In this document: piece by piece, positions 1 through 21,000 of the stretch
Numbering within the stretch: the first letter of the stretch is position 1
Layout of the letters: each line of letters starts with the position of its first letter
Assembly (NCBI GenBank): GCA_013433145.1
Contig: CM024169.1
Location: forward strand, 11,354,817 to 11,418,816
DNA: 64,000 bases
Reading direction: 5' to 3'
Source of the DNA: Ascaris suum
Lineage: Eukaryota; Nematoda; Chromadorea; Rhabditida; Ascarididae
Notes under the pieces: model-generated
What the model was told of the DNA's origin: nothing
The model's input: the letters and a program-made list of their open reading frames with translations, nothing else
Database searches by the model: none
Program-made: the position numbers and the translations under genes

Positions 1-331
1 GCGTGCGCCACTCTCTTCACCCCTCCTCCCTCCCCCCTCGCCGTACAGCAACGTGGGGGTGACTTCGAATTATGGAAATCTTCAGGGATAAGAAACACAT
101 ATTTAACTGTATATAACTAATTAAAAAAAGAGCATCCCTCTCCTTATATAACTTCAAGAGACAGTTTTCACTTTGGCTAGACTAATCCACTTAACAACAA
201 TGGCAAACTTGAACTTGCAGAAAAGAAGAAATAAAAATTCGACGCGATACGCAAATAGAGAATAGAGAGTTAATTCCCTTTTCAATAAGCAAAAAGGCGA
301 GCGGTGAGCACAGCAACTCCTTCATTTATAG

Positions 332-470
332 TGCTATTATGTTGATCGAAAATGAGGGAAGTCGAAAATCCCAAAATCCAAAGGAAATCACTCCTGATGC
401 ACAAGTCGCCCAAACAGAAAATGATGTAGTCAAATATTACGATCCCGCCCAGCTAAATATTACAGATTAA
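332..470 (+). CDS. Possible last exon of an unrecognised gene entering from the left edge
   Basis: An acceptor-like TTCATTTATAG precedes an open frame that runs to TAA at 468-470. It enters in phase 2 (one base completes the first codon) and encodes about 46 residues, ending in ...VVKYYDPAQLNITD. The frame also contains an in-frame ATG (MLIENEGSRKSQ), so a tiny independent ORF is possible. I do not recognise the sequence and no upstream exon is visible in the first 330 bases. It lies on the opposite strand to, and within the presumed first intron of, the gene starting at 724, which weakens it. Confidence 0.25.
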
Positions 471-637
471 ACCATAATCGTAAACCGAGTATAACTCAAA
501 ACCTTTTATTGCATCAAGCACCTAAACAGATTTCATTATCAATTCTCCCATCACAAACATCAGTTGAGGAAAAAAAATCAAGCAACATTTTAAAATTAGT
601 CATTTCGGCAGGTAATTAGGAGATAAAAAGAAGTTAC

Positions 638-724
638 CTTTGTTGAAGTATGAGGATGCTCAACGTCTCCATTCGTCTCCCCATTTTCTTCTGCCAATGA
701 CTGTTCTACACCAGCTTCAGACAT
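638..724 (-). CDS. First exon of an unrecognised gene running off the left edge
   Basis: Reading right to left, ATG at 724-722 opens a 29-codon exon (MSEAGVEQSLAEENGETNGD and nine more residues) that ends on AAG followed by a good GTAACTT donor at 637-631. An AG acceptor of the form TTCTATCTCAG lies one base before the ATG, which is the usual geometry of a spliced-leader trans-splice site in nematodes. The encoded stretch is acidic and low complexity, as expected of a disordered N-terminus, and gives no family clue. Later exons would lie beyond position 1; I could not identify one between 1 and 630. Confidence 0.5.
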
Positions 725-919
725 GCTGAGATAGAATTAGCGAATAGTGGGCATTTATTAGCAATATGAAATAAAAATACGCAAATGTTGCTGCGATTGC
801 CCAGAAAATCAACACACGTATATGTTGTAGTACATGCTGATGAACCTAGGAACTACACTATACTCAATGATTCTAGCACATCCGAGAGATTCTGAACTGA
901 AGCGAACAGGACAAAAGCA

Positions 920-946
920 GGGGGGAGGGGGGGAGGGAGGGGAGGC
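920..946 (+). other. G-rich tract with quadruplex potential
   Basis: Four or more runs of at least three G are separated by single A residues, which satisfies the simple G-quadruplex pattern. It lies about 200 bases upstream (in transcript sense) of the minus-strand start at 724, so a promoter role is conceivable but not shown. Confidence 0.45.
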
Positions 947-1149
947 GGAATGGATGGACCGAACTTTGCAATAATAGCCGTTTTAGTGCGGACAGCTGAG
1001 AAATAACTCTACGACAAAGAATGAAATGAATTTAGCACTACTGCAGTTCTATGATGCGAAACATCAATCAACTCCATACTCCTTCAAAATTTTGGAACAA
1101 ATGCATTCACGCATCGGATGACATACTTCGAGTATGCTACCAATATCAG

Positions 1150-1303
1150 CAAACTTCGTCGGAAAGAAAAAGAAGCGAGGAATGATCGCACTCAAACACA
1201 ACTCAATTGCGAGCATATCCGCCGAGTATCAGTTCCAAACGACGTTACCTTTGAAGACGTTTTTGTTGATGGAGCCATTTTCGAAGGCTTCCTTGTCGAG
1301 TGA
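1150..1303 (+). CDS. Possible last exon of an unrecognised gene
   Basis: An acceptor-like CCAATATCAG is followed by an open frame of about 51 codons to TGA at 1301-1303, and AATAAA follows at 1331-1336. The protein is basic at first (KLRRKEKEARNDRTQTQLN) and hydrophobic/acidic at the end (TFEDVFVDGAIFEGFLVE). The frame can also start at an ATG at 1118. No upstream exon was found and both strands have overlapping ORFs here, so this is tentative. Confidence 0.25.
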
Positions 1304-4793
<3,490 letters not shown>

Positions 4794-5476
4794 ATGATTG
4801 TCCTTTCCCTTATTTTATCTATCGATATTCACTCAGAGGTATTGATGCCGGTTAAAAACCACGGTTTATTTGCAGAGCTTCCTCGGTTTCCTTTAATGTA
4901 CCGATTTCATTATTGCACAGGATTCCAATTTTGCATACGCACTCTCGGCTCATATTTTGCGTCAAAAATGCCAACTTGTTCTTCTTTAAAGATAGCGACG
5001 ATGTCTACTAAAATGCAAGAGGACTGCATAGTATTTGCCAGATTAAAGAGTGGAATAATTTAAGAATGAAGTATGTTTTGTATTCTCACAAAATCCTGTA
5101 TATGGTGTCGAGTATGGATGCGGAAGGGCGAATGGCTCAATGTTGCCACGACAATGTAGTCGAATGGGTGGTGGACCAGGACTTTGTTGGAGACGTGCCT
5201 ATGCGCTGAATCGTGTTGGGTGGCTATGTTGTTGTAACTGGCCACGTTGCAACACTCGCAATAATTTCATTCATGTGAGTAGCCGAAATCATTGCATAGA
5301 GTAAAATTATTTATCAGTCGATCGTTTCCTTGTTTGGATGTCGCTCATTGTCCTCTTTTTCGAACTCTCCCATTCTCGGCTCATGTCCCAACCTTCCAGG
5401 CACCCGCAAAAGTGCTATAAGAAACGATACCAAACTGACATTTACATACAGGAATTTCTCAATGCAATTTGCATAG
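4794..5476 (+). CDS. Tentative cysteine-rich secreted protein, three exons
   Basis: The best supported part is two exons. Exon 5065-5274 ends on GTGAGT and encodes a C/G/W/R-rich block (YGCGRANGS..., GGGPGLCWRRAYALNRVGWL, CCCNWPRC). Exon 5318-5476 follows a TTTATCAG acceptor and ends in TAG. The 43-base intron keeps phase 0. Upstream, an ORF from ATG 4794 begins with a signal-peptide-like hydrophobic run (MIVLSLILSIDIHSE) and could splice at GTATTT near 5030 to 5065 in phase 0, but that intron would be only about 34 bases. I do not recognise the family. Other frames are also open across 5065-5220, so the coding frame is not certain. Confidence 0.33.
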
Positions 5477-5588
5477 ATCCTCGAGAATGTTCGCATTTCC
5501 CGAAGAGTCGTTTCTTCACAAATTAATGCAAATTCTGCTGAAGATTTGCACTATATAAGAATGCATTCGAGGAAATGAATCAGTTGTT

Positions 5589-5683
5589 ATGGCGGAGTGG
5601 AGAGATAAAAGACCGAAAGGGGTGAAAGATGACGTGCAGGAGCAATTCGACGAGGAAACACAAAGAGTTTGTCCTCAATATAA
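5589..5683 (+). CDS. Isolated first exon, unrecognised
   Basis: ATG at 5589 opens a 31-codon charged exon (MAEWRDKRPKGVKDDVQEQF, then DEETQRVCPQY) that ends in phase 2 before a GTAACT donor. A TATATAAG-like element lies about 40 bases upstream. It may be the first exon of the membrane-protein gene whose next recognised exon begins at 7150 in phase 0, but the phases do not join directly, so at least one exon would be missing. Confidence 0.35.
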
Positions 5684-6677
5684 GTAACTACACCTCAGGC
5701 AAAACTATAGTGAGTTGATGCTGATTTATAATCGAACAGGACGGCTACCCAGTACAGTGCCAGGGACGAGATCGAAGTGGCCGATCGTAAAGACTAGGAT
5801 TGGCTACATACACCTAGACTGAAGAGATGAGTTACTGAAGGCTTTGCACCACTTGGGCATTGTTGTTACCAAATTCGCAATAATTTAACGGTTGCCTACC
5901 TGTGCATGCTCGCTTGGCCTTCTCACTAAAACTGCCTATCTGAAGGTTGCATGGAATTTGTCTGCGCATTAATTTTGGTTGTTGCTGGAAATGAACAACG
6001 GATCGCGCAGCACTTAAGAAATAACTATAACTTGAGAAGACCTGCTCTCTTCAGTGAATTAATCCTCAGTCCATTGTTTAAGCCGGTCTTTCAAACCGAA
6101 TAAGAATCCATCGAAATCCATCGGAAAATTTTCGACTTTTCATTATAAAAAGGTGGACATCATAAATCTTTAATGCTTTAAACGAATTTTCCCACCATCG
6201 TTTCCGCTTACTTTCAATAAATAATCTCGAATAAGCCATATTTTTGTCTCTTACAAACATTATATTGATCGATGATTGTTCTCTATAGCATTAAGAGTTT
6301 TCTTATTATTGTTGATATAAGGCGTAAATAAATCATTGGAATCAATCCAATTTGCTGCTTGAGATATTCGTACAAATGCGGTATTTATTTGTCGTCGTTG
6401 TTGTTGTTGAAATTCCACTAAAATACGTGAATAAATTGAGCGATACTAACGGTGTGGTCTTTGAGTCGATTTACTGATAAACATTTTCTTTATAAATTAC
6501 ACGATACTAGTGAGTACTGTTTCACCCGTCTAAATAACATTCTGCTTTCCCTTAATATTTGAATCCATTGAAAATTTCACCTTTTATGAGGCTATTCAAA
6601 AAAAAAAAAATTTGCAGAGATAAATGCGCGATATGTTTTCATACCTTGTCTTCTTTTTTCGCCCTATAAAAATGTAC

Positions 6678-6771
6678 AACCATTTCATTTGGTCGATCGA
6701 TTGGTCACTATGACTATAAATGATCGGCTAATTGTTGGTAGTGACCAAATGGTTGACCACTTGAAATGGTT
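6678..6771. repeat. Imperfect inverted repeat (hairpin)
   Basis: The outer arm AACCATTTCATTTGGTC is matched by AACCATTTCAAGTGGTC on the other strand, and the inner arms TTGGTCACTA and TAGTGACCAA are perfect complements. The whole could fold into a hairpin of about 94 bases. It could be a short foldback transposon relic or a structured RNA; I see no flanking target-site duplication. Confidence 0.6.
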
Positions 6772-7149
6772 ATTTATTTGTTTAGTTGTTATGATCAGTA
6801 ATTCTGCTATAGGAATTCGATGAATTTTTATTCTTTCTAGATAGCTGTATTTTGCTAACGCTTAGTTTTTTATTAATATCACATCATCGGTCGTATTCCT
6901 GTTACACTCGTGTTTTATTAAGGTCGAACATGAAACCGTGATAACTGTGAACAAGACAATATTTTCATTGATTTCATTCTCTCTGCCTAATATTCAGCCA
7001 GTAATGAGTCGATTCTGAAACAATCATCAGGTTGATTTCAATATTTGGACAGGTAGTGGCGTTAATCTTATTTTCGCTACATTTTTTTTAATCCGTTGGA
7101 AGAAAAGTGCTTACAAAGTGCCGTCATATAGAAATGTTCATTACTGCAG

Positions 7150-10100
7150 ACTATCGAAGGACGTGCTTTATTCAATTTCGACGCGGATGTTGAAAGTACT
7201 TCGCAAACCGTGATAAATTCAGCGGAGAAGATAGAAATGGAAAACGAAATTGTTGCATTAAGAAAAGAAATTGCAAAAGGTAAACCAAATCAGTAATAAT
7301 TTTTGTATTTCTATATATGTGCTATTGATTTTTTTTACTTCTATAACTTTTCATCTTCCCCTCTTCACCTTAATTAATTCCCCCCCCCCCCCCTTGTCTC
7401 TCTTAAACCTCTCTCTCCTATTTACGGCTTAGTTGATTTATTCCTTCATTATTTATTCAATGAGAAATTTATAAAACACTTGATTGGGTAGCGTTTTGAA
7501 TCGTTTTTTTACGAGAGAAACGCTGCTCTGCCATATCTGTTCTTTCGTCCTCTCTACAATAATGTCCATTACATTGTATAGCATATTTGAGTAGCATTTT
7601 AGGACAGTTGTTTACAAAATTCCACTTTATACTTAATTCACTTGATTCACTTGATTCGATCTCGATCCCCGCTAGGGGGACGAGAAACGTTTTGTGTCTA
7701 AAATCCGATCAATGCAATGAATTAAATGAACCTTATGCATCTAAAATATGCACCGATTATAAGCAAATATTTCAAAATCCACCACATTAGTAAGTATTTG
7801 ACATTGACATTGCACAAATCGCTCTAACTAATCTGCATTGTGCGTTATTTATTTGCTTATTCGTTACTTACGCCTTTATCTGACTATCGTTCCGTTTATT
7901 CTTACCTCTTATCGCCTGTCGTAAACTTTATTCAAAAATACGTATTGCATTCATTTACATCGAAGACTCTCATTTGTAGCGACCCGTGCACGTTGGTGGC
8001 ATGCGCCAATAGCGTTATTTGTGGCATTTGCTATTGTCAGCATTAGTTTACTTATCGTTGCTATCTTCACTATTCTCGCTAAAATCAATCGGTAATTACG
8101 ACTCGTTTTTATGTAAATAGCTTAAATTAGAATGGATTGAAAGAGGACGATTGAAAAGGATAAATAAATATATTTCAAAGAATATTACTTCTATTCAATG
8201 GCTACAATATTATAATCTCGCTAAATGACGAATGTTTATTTATATTTTAATTCGTTCTAATCAAAAAATCATGTCACTAATGACGACATCTACAGATATG
8301 CACTCAGTCTATCATCTAATTTCATCTGAAAGTTGGATTTTCACGGTGCAAAGACCTAATATCTCCCTAAGGGATCGATGATTTATTAGCAAAATTTCGT
8401 CTAAAGCCATCAATTTCAGGATCAATTCCTGGAATTCTTTGATTCGTTGAAATTTCAACAAATCCGAGGAAATAATATTGCAGCAGATAACATTACATCT
8501 AATCGAGTGTTGAAAAAAATATTCTGTTAGCTAAACTTTGCTGTAATAACTTTGGAATGAGTGATAGATGGTAAGATCGCTTTGATTTCGGGAAAATGAA
8601 CGTCAATATTGAAAATATTTTTAGCTAATTGAACGAATTTTCAATTTTCGGCGACAGTTTCTCTTCAGTGTTGAACAAACTTTTATAGCTGAAAATTACG
8701 AAGCATAAAAAATTTCAAATATTTGAAGTTTTCCATGAAAAGAGAGTATCTTAATGTTCTCAATATTGTAATCATTACTCATTGATTATGAATTCATTTA
8801 ATTTCCTCCTATGCAAACGTAGAAATTTAATCCGAAAATATAATGAAAGCGGCGGACTATCAATTTCAAAAATTATTCGAGTAAATAAATGCTTTAAAGA
8901 TTAACACAAGAACAAAACGATTTTAACGAAGAAATGCGTCGAAAATTCGAATATGATGAAAATCTTCAAGATGAGATGATACATGGAATAATTAATCGCG
9001 CTGCGTCTACTCTTGTAGGTTTCTTTTGAAATTCTCTTATCTTAGTTATTTCGTTAAATAAAATTTTCATGAGCATTAAAATAACATTATTCATTATATT
9101 CATTTAAATTTTGCAGTGATACTTGTATAGAGAGCCACGGTTTCGTTTTAGATAATATGCAATAATTCGTTTATGAAATTACTAGCAAATATTATTTGTA
9201 ATTTTAATTTCTTATGTAAATTATGAGAGAGTAACTTTATGACTAATGTCGCATTTTTAAGATGATATAAATATGTTGCCAGTAAGTCTTCTTATACTTC
9301 ATAAAAGCTAAATAACTATGGTGTTAGAGCAATGTAAAGTCTTTCCATCGTTACACCAACATTTTATCGATAAGAAAATAATTCAAGCAACCCAATTCAA
9401 TATCAGCTTCTTCCAGTTCTCCCGCTTAAGGAAACGATGAATCAGCACATACAAGCATTTTTTTTTCACTGCATTTTGTGCATTTTGATGCAATAGAAAT
9501 GAGAACGCTGAAATAGCGAAACATAAGCGCTTAAATGCTGTACATTCATAATTCTATAACTTTGCTAAATTTTTTCGCTTATATTCACTCTCTTTCAAAT
9601 CTCTTCGGATACAGGTTGATTTAAAGATGTGGGAAAGTATCAAATTTGCCTCCGGAAGATAATCTCACACTGGAGAGTCAGCCTCCTATCTCATATTTGA
9701 AAGTCATAAATAACATAAACAGCCTCCATTCTCCTCCTCTTTCCTCGGTTTTACTCAATGCATCCACTCATATGACAATTACTTAATAATATCGCTGTAC
9801 TCTAACCCAAAATAAAATCCCATTCCTTTAGTTGCATAGCATAGTGACTCGCTTGTTTTCAAGGTATGTTGAATGAGACACACAAAATATCTATATTAAA
9901 GGTGAATGAATATAAGTGTAAAAGAAAAATTGGCAACATAACGATGACGGCTTCTCGATGCTTTTCGTGCTCAACGTCGACTGTCAAAAAATTCACATCG
10001 ACACAAGTGAGTCGTATTAATTGAGAGTAGAAACTTCAAATTTGTGGCTTTTTCTTTCAAAGGCATTTGCTTTTAATTCAGCCTACGCTGATCGTAGATG

Positions 10101-10381
10101 TCTATAAGATACGATGCTTCAAGGATGCCTTTTCTAAAGAGAGGGGGAGAGGGGGGAGGGGGGAGAAGAAATATAGAGATTTAAATGTTCGATATTCAAC
10201 TAAAATACATCAACAAAAAAAATAATTGCAGGAAGAAAAAGATCTAAAGCGATCATTACGAAGCAAAACGCCAACTTGTTTCGATTTTATCACCGAAAGT
10301 ACCCAAAAAAGTTGGACAGGCCCACGTCCGGAAGAATCCTTTAGTTCACTCTTTAATGCACCTTCCATTGAGGACAAATAA
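7150..10381 (+). CDS. Single-pass membrane protein of unknown function (5' end missing)
   Basis: Exons read: 7150-7279 (after TTACTGCAG, donor GTAAAC), 7603-7789 (donor GTAAGT), 7980-8091 (donor GTAATT), 8900-9014 (donor GTAGGT) and 10232-10381 (after AATTGCAG, stop TAA). In order they encode an acidic, coiled-coil-like segment (KIEMENEIVALRKEIAK), a segment with three Cys (VLCLKSDQCNELNE...ICTDY), a membrane helix (IALFVAFAIVSISLLIVAIF), a charged helix (QNDFNEEMRRKFEYDENL) and a Ser/Pro-rich tail ending ...FNAPSIEDK. Phases match between exons 1-2, 3-4 and 4-5. The 2-3 junction fails: exon 2 ends TA|, which needs one base fewer to enter the membrane-helix frame. The family is not recognised. 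The start is missing; the exon at 5589 is a candidate. Confidence 0.6.
7380..7393. repeat. Poly(C) tract
   Basis: Fourteen consecutive C in the first intron of the membrane-protein gene, read directly. Homopolymers of this kind are prone to length errors. Confidence 0.9.
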
Positions 10382-10788
10382 CTCTGAAATGATGCTCATT
10401 ATGCGTTGTTCTATAATACTTTGGCCAAATTTTTTAAAAATAGTCTACCACTGACAACGGCCATTTGCGCCAAAATGTGATTTTTTTATGTTATCACGTG
10501 ACACCGATTTGTTACTATTGTAATTGGCGCGTAAAAGTTTATGCCATATCCGCTTAGAAGTTGCGGCCAAACTTACCGTAGTATCTGAAACCGAATTCAC
10601 AACTCGAACCCTTTCTCAAGAAGTCATGAAAAAAAGGAGTCGAGCTTCGATCATAACTCATCTGGATTAAATCATCAATTCCGTCATAAGGGCCTTGATT
10701 TTTTATTTCCATCGGAAAGAGGTAACATCTTTTTTTAATCATAGGACCCCTTTATTCTGCTCAGAGAACTTCACTTTTTCCTTTGCAG

Positions 10789-11135
10789 TTCTCTGCTATA
10801 ACGTCGTGATTATTGTTGGTACCTTTATGCACATCTCACATCTGCACACCAAAAATAGTAGAAGACAGACGAGCCTCATCGCACCCATTCATCGGAATTC
10901 GGAAAATGAGAGCAACGCACACTGCTTGATTTCTGAACGGAAACTTAAATTACCAAAAAGATACTGTGTGAAAGAAAAGGGAAAGGAAAAGAAGAAACGA
11001 TCGAAGAAACAGATAGTAAATTGCGACCGGTGGGCACACCGTCGTCGAAGCTATAGGAAGCACCATGTCCTCATCGATAATAAAAGAAATCTGCAGCTTC
11101 TCGTTGGTTGTGTAGATGTGAGAAGAAAGACGTAA
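10789..11135 (+). CDS. Possible basic protein, last exon or single ORF
   Basis: A strong acceptor (TTTTTCCTTTGCAG) precedes about 115 open codons ending at TAA 11133-11135; the same frame is open further upstream to about 10695. The first residues are hydrophobic (NVVIIVGTFMHI) and the rest is very basic, with a KEKGKEKKKRSKK cluster that resembles a nuclear-localisation or RNA-binding tail. I do not recognise it, and no upstream exon with matching phase was found in 10382-10788. It lies 400 bases after the membrane-protein stop on the same strand. Confidence 0.33.
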
Positions 11136-16550
<5,415 letters not shown>

Positions 16551-16556
16551 TTTCAC

Positions 16557-17524
16557 CTAAAGTGATTTATATTAAAGTAAAGATGAATAATATACGATAA
16601 AGTGCAAAATACGAATTGCACCGATTGGAATAAAATAGAAAAATGATCGAAAAAGAGGGAAAAAAAGATATATAAGATGTAACTATTTTTTCTATTTTAT
16701 CTTGATCCTGTAAATTCTCATTAGCCATCTAACATCCTCTCATTGTTCAATATTTACACACAATACGGATGCTTGCATTTTTTAAAATGAGCTATCTTTT
16801 CATCCGGTTGCATTAATTCCGGAAAGCATAAAAATATTAAGTAATTAATTTCATAATTCAGTTTCTATCAATTCCGTCCTCAAAAAATGACGTCAAATGA
16901 CGTCAACTGCAGCGATGGAAGGAAATTTCTATAAATATTCCTTAAAAGAGATAGTAGGAACACTACCAATTGATCGCAAGTCTTTTTTGCGGCAAATTAC
17001 AAACTTCCGTCGAACTAAACGACTGAAGTAAAATAATAAAGAAAACATAAATTGTGAAATGAATAGAATTTTTCCACGAGAGCATTCTCCCCTCTCAAGG
17101 AACTATATATGAGCAGCTATAAATGTGACGCTGATTGGCTGACTTAATCCGCCGGCAAATTAAAAAAAAAAACTTCATATTTATCACGCAATTAAACACC
17201 TTGAGAACATTTTAAACGTTCTAGAAATAAACGATAAGCCTGAGAAACGAAAATCATCGAAAATTCAACAACTCTATTGATTAAAACAATGGAATTATCT
17301 ATTAGCAATAAGATGGAAAAGAACAGAGTATAACTTCTGCAATTGTAGCAATTGATTTAATTGCTCCAACGCAAGAAGAAAATTTTGCAGATTGAACAAC
17401 AACAAAGAAAACATTAATAACAAACGGGGAAAATTTCGCAAAGAAGTAATATTTAAATGTCAATACTAATAATCAAACTATGAATCATTTGAAAAAAATC
17501 ATCAATATCCTCAACGAAAATTGA
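16557..17524. other. Intergenic, 5' flank of the minus-strand gene
   Basis: No exon seen. The stretch holds two overlapping TGACGTCA-like sites near 16888-16904 (ATGACGTCAAATGACGTCAA), which match the cAMP-response/bZIP core and lie about 340 bases upstream of the start at 16550. Confidence 0.3.
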
Positions 17525-17737
17525 TTACTTGCTAAATGAAATTGCACATTGCTGTTTTGTTGTATTGCAACGAATCGCACAATAAAACACGTCATAATGT
17601 CTGCGCGGCACAGCACTAAATCGATCATCAGCAGGAATCACCGATGTGAAGGACGTTTGCACATTGCCGTATATAAACGATGACTCATTCCCCTTCAGCG
17701 GACATTTTCGCCATTCACGAAGATGCGTTCGTAACAT
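17525..17737 (-). CDS. Possible small protein or first exon
   Basis: ATG at 17737 opens 70 codons (MLRTHLREWRKCPLKGNES ... RHYDVFYCAIRCNTTKQQC). The frame ends at TAA, but the same site reads AGCAA|GTAATC and could be a donor. Four Cys are present and there is no signal peptide. The GC content is higher than in its flanks, which favours coding. It is not recognised. Confidence 0.35.
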   Translation of the reverse strand: MLRTHLREWRKCPLKGNESSFIYGNVQTSFTSVIPADDRFSAVPRRHYDVFYCAIRCNTTKQQCAISFSK

Positions 17738-18039
17738 AGTCCATCCAAGGCTTCTCTGTTGGGAATAGCCAACGTCGCACTATTCCCCGTCTGAGAGCGA
17801 GAAGATCAAACCTACCCTCCCATAGTACTAGTTGTCATTAGAGAGGAGAGTGGAGAGCGGATAAAGATCTCAGTGGAATTAAATCGTTATAGGATCTATT
17901 TCTCGGCGGGAAAGGCCGAATGCGACTCGTGTGGTAACTACTAAATTATAATCTGTGAAATGCGCAAAAATAGAAAAATTAGAATGCTAACAAATAATTA
18001 TTTTTCGCAACTGATGCAGCTAAACAGTACAGTAGCAAT

Positions 18040-18089
18040 CTATGATTAATGAGTAATCATTACTCTATGATTAATGAGTAATCATTACT
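18040..18089. repeat. Tandem duplication of a 25-base near-palindromic unit
   Basis: The unit CTATGATTAATGAGTAATCATTACT occurs twice in perfect tandem; within each, GAGTAATCATTACTC is a palindrome apart from its central base. Confidence 0.9.
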
Positions 18090-21000
18090 CTAATTCCGCA
18101 TTATGAATTAATCCAACAATCAAAGAGCTTATAATCAATAGAATTCAATTTAAAAAATCTCAACAACGGCTATCGTCAGCATCATTATTACACTTTATCT
18201 GAGGTGAAAACGATGAAGAGCATTCTACTTTTAAGCACAATGATCGATACAGCAAATAATTCCATCACATTTGAGAATGGAACATTTCGTTGAGCGATGA
18301 GCAAACGTTCAACACCTCATTGAACACCGATTATTGTACCTATATCCATTTCGGATCAAGTCCTAAAATTTTTGTGGGCAATTTTGTACAGCTGTGGTGA
18401 CCCGCCGATATATCAGAATTTAAGCTGAGCGATAGCTATGATTGCAACGTGCATATATGTTCCCTAAGCAAGCATTAATCAGCATTATCAATGACCTCTC
18501 CCTCGAAAAAAAATTGCCTATGAAATGCGACGTGAAAAGAAAAGAAAAACGCGACATGGTTGAGAAAGAACAAAAATCTAATGTTTCATTAAGAAGAAAC
18601 AAAAGCAAGTTTATGATAATTTAGAAATTTAAGAGTACATTAAGAGATATGATAATTGATAAGCGGGAAAGTTTGCCGAACATGCTGGCATGATGATACG
18701 CTTTTACAATCTTGCTAATGCAGCGCTAATGTTCATCATAAATTGTTTTAAAAAATAATTAAAAAAATTCGCGATGACGAATTCATATTCTAACCTATTG
18801 AGGCATGAAAAGCGTCCAGGTGATTTCCTTTCTGGTGTCCTCTTAAACGCAAAAACACATCTCCATAGTGCATACTGCTATACGTTTACCACGTGCACTA
18901 AACGAAGTTTTCTAACTACAACCACCAAAAAGCGTGCACGATGGACATGTGAGAGTTAATCGTCTCTAGATGATCGTTGCATACGTCCATGGTAAGAAGA
19001 AAAAGGGTTAAACTGTTAGCCTCGAGCATCAATCGTCCTTCGTAGTTCTATGACTGCTCAACAATACACATCGCCATTGACCTGCATCATCGTTCACTTC
19101 AGCCACTCAAATTTCAGTTCCGATAGAATTGCTGCGAAGACACAATAAACATAAAATCGATCATTATTTACAAAATATGATGGTTGATAATATATGATAA
19201 GCATAGGTGAACGTTATCATATAAGCGCATCAAGGTGATATGCATACTTCTAAGGAAATTTGATTTCTATTTATTATTCTTTGAATAATGTTTTGTTGAG
19301 AAAGAATAATGAATAATAATGCGGATATGAGAGTTGTGAATGAAATTGAAAAGAGCTCCTCAATGAAGAAATAACTCATAAATTCAATATGAAGGGTTGA
19401 CATCGCAATGTATAAACCCTCAAATTTGCAATAAATATGGAATGAGGAAATCAAAACACTTTAATTGAATACCACTAATTAATATGAAGTAATCAATAAA
19501 ATGACTGAAAACGATTCGAAGTATAGTTTATCGAAGTATCAAGTAACTTTCTACAAAAATATTCAATTGGCTATTGTTTTAGACATTAACAACGTCGTAA
19601 CAGAGTCAATAATTGACCGGATGCAATCTATGACTAGTAAATACATTTATTAAATAAAAGTTAATAAAAAGAATATTTGCAATGCTATGTGAAAATAACA
19701 AAAGTATCCATTGGTCAAATGAAAATTTTGTCCAAATATCTAATTTTGTCCAAAATATTGTCCAAAAATGTCTAAAAGCGAAAATATCCAAAACGTGACC
19801 CATCATATCCATATATTCAATATCTATGGAAATCAAGGCATCACTCTAATGGAAATTGAACAATCGCTATAAAATACATAAAAATCGGAAACGTTTGAAA
19901 AAGAATGAGAATAACGTGAAGTGGTTTAGAAGCAACAAGAAGAGATCATTCATTTAATAAGTTCGAAATGAATTTCCGATAGGCCAGGTGAACTTACCAA
20001 ACGAAATAATCAAATCAATTAAATGACTAAGGTGGGCTAAGTTTGGGCAGTAAATGGTGTATCACCTGTCCCGAAAGCGCTCTTCATAATGCTTTCCCGA
20101 TAAAGTCTCTTCATCGACGCATTAAATCAATCCCCTAAGAAGTTTTATTCTCATATTTACTCAAAAATGCTTTTCTTTAGTACGAAAGTTAACGGTGAAA
20201 AGTAAGCAGCCAACCTGAAGAATTCCGTCATCAATATGTAAGAAATGTCTCCAACATCCGTACTGAGTATTGAGATGAATTAATAGGATGATATGCAACT
20301 TGCTGAGGCATACTGAATTATATGGGATCAATTTATAGATGAAAAATCATTGAAGCATAAAATATTCGAAGTTATATACCTAAACGAGAGCTATTTCAGC
20401 TAGGTTCATTCTTCTTCTCTCGATCACATTTTCCACTCCCACTCCCCTCTATCCCCTCCCTCCCTCCCAAAAAAAGTTTCCGCCGTCCTCATTGATATAC
20501 GGTTTGTTTCACATAGAAGTATGAAACAATCGAGAAATAAAGAAAGCAAACCTGAAGCTTCAAGGCAAGGCTTTCAACAGATATATTTGTCAGCAATTGA
20601 TTCATCCATCATAAAGAGATGAATGACACATTGCGCAATATCGCAAATACTTTTGCTTTGATTGATGGATGAAATGCTTATAAGGCTCTGAAGTAGAAGC
20701 TCTCATGCCATCAAAACTGCGTAAAAACCGATCAGATAATGCGCTTTGAAAGGATAAAAACAATACCGCATTTAAGTCACTTTATCACTCGGAGTGTCTG
20801 CAATCATCAGAAGGTAACAAGCCGATTGTCGCCATGAAGAAGTTGGTGGGAAAAAGCAAAACTATTATCACTTGCTAGGTAGCGTTCATCCGTTATCAGC
20901 TTCTTCCACTATCCGTCCGCGTCGCTTTCGAAAGAAATTCCATACTTCTTATGTGAACAAATCAAATGAAAAAACCCCTAACCGTAGACCCTATGGACGC

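Noticed and set aside
5700..6110. Transposase-like relic between 5.7 and 6.1 kb
   Set aside because: One frame is mostly open with a few stops, but no transposase motif, terminal repeats or target duplication is visible.
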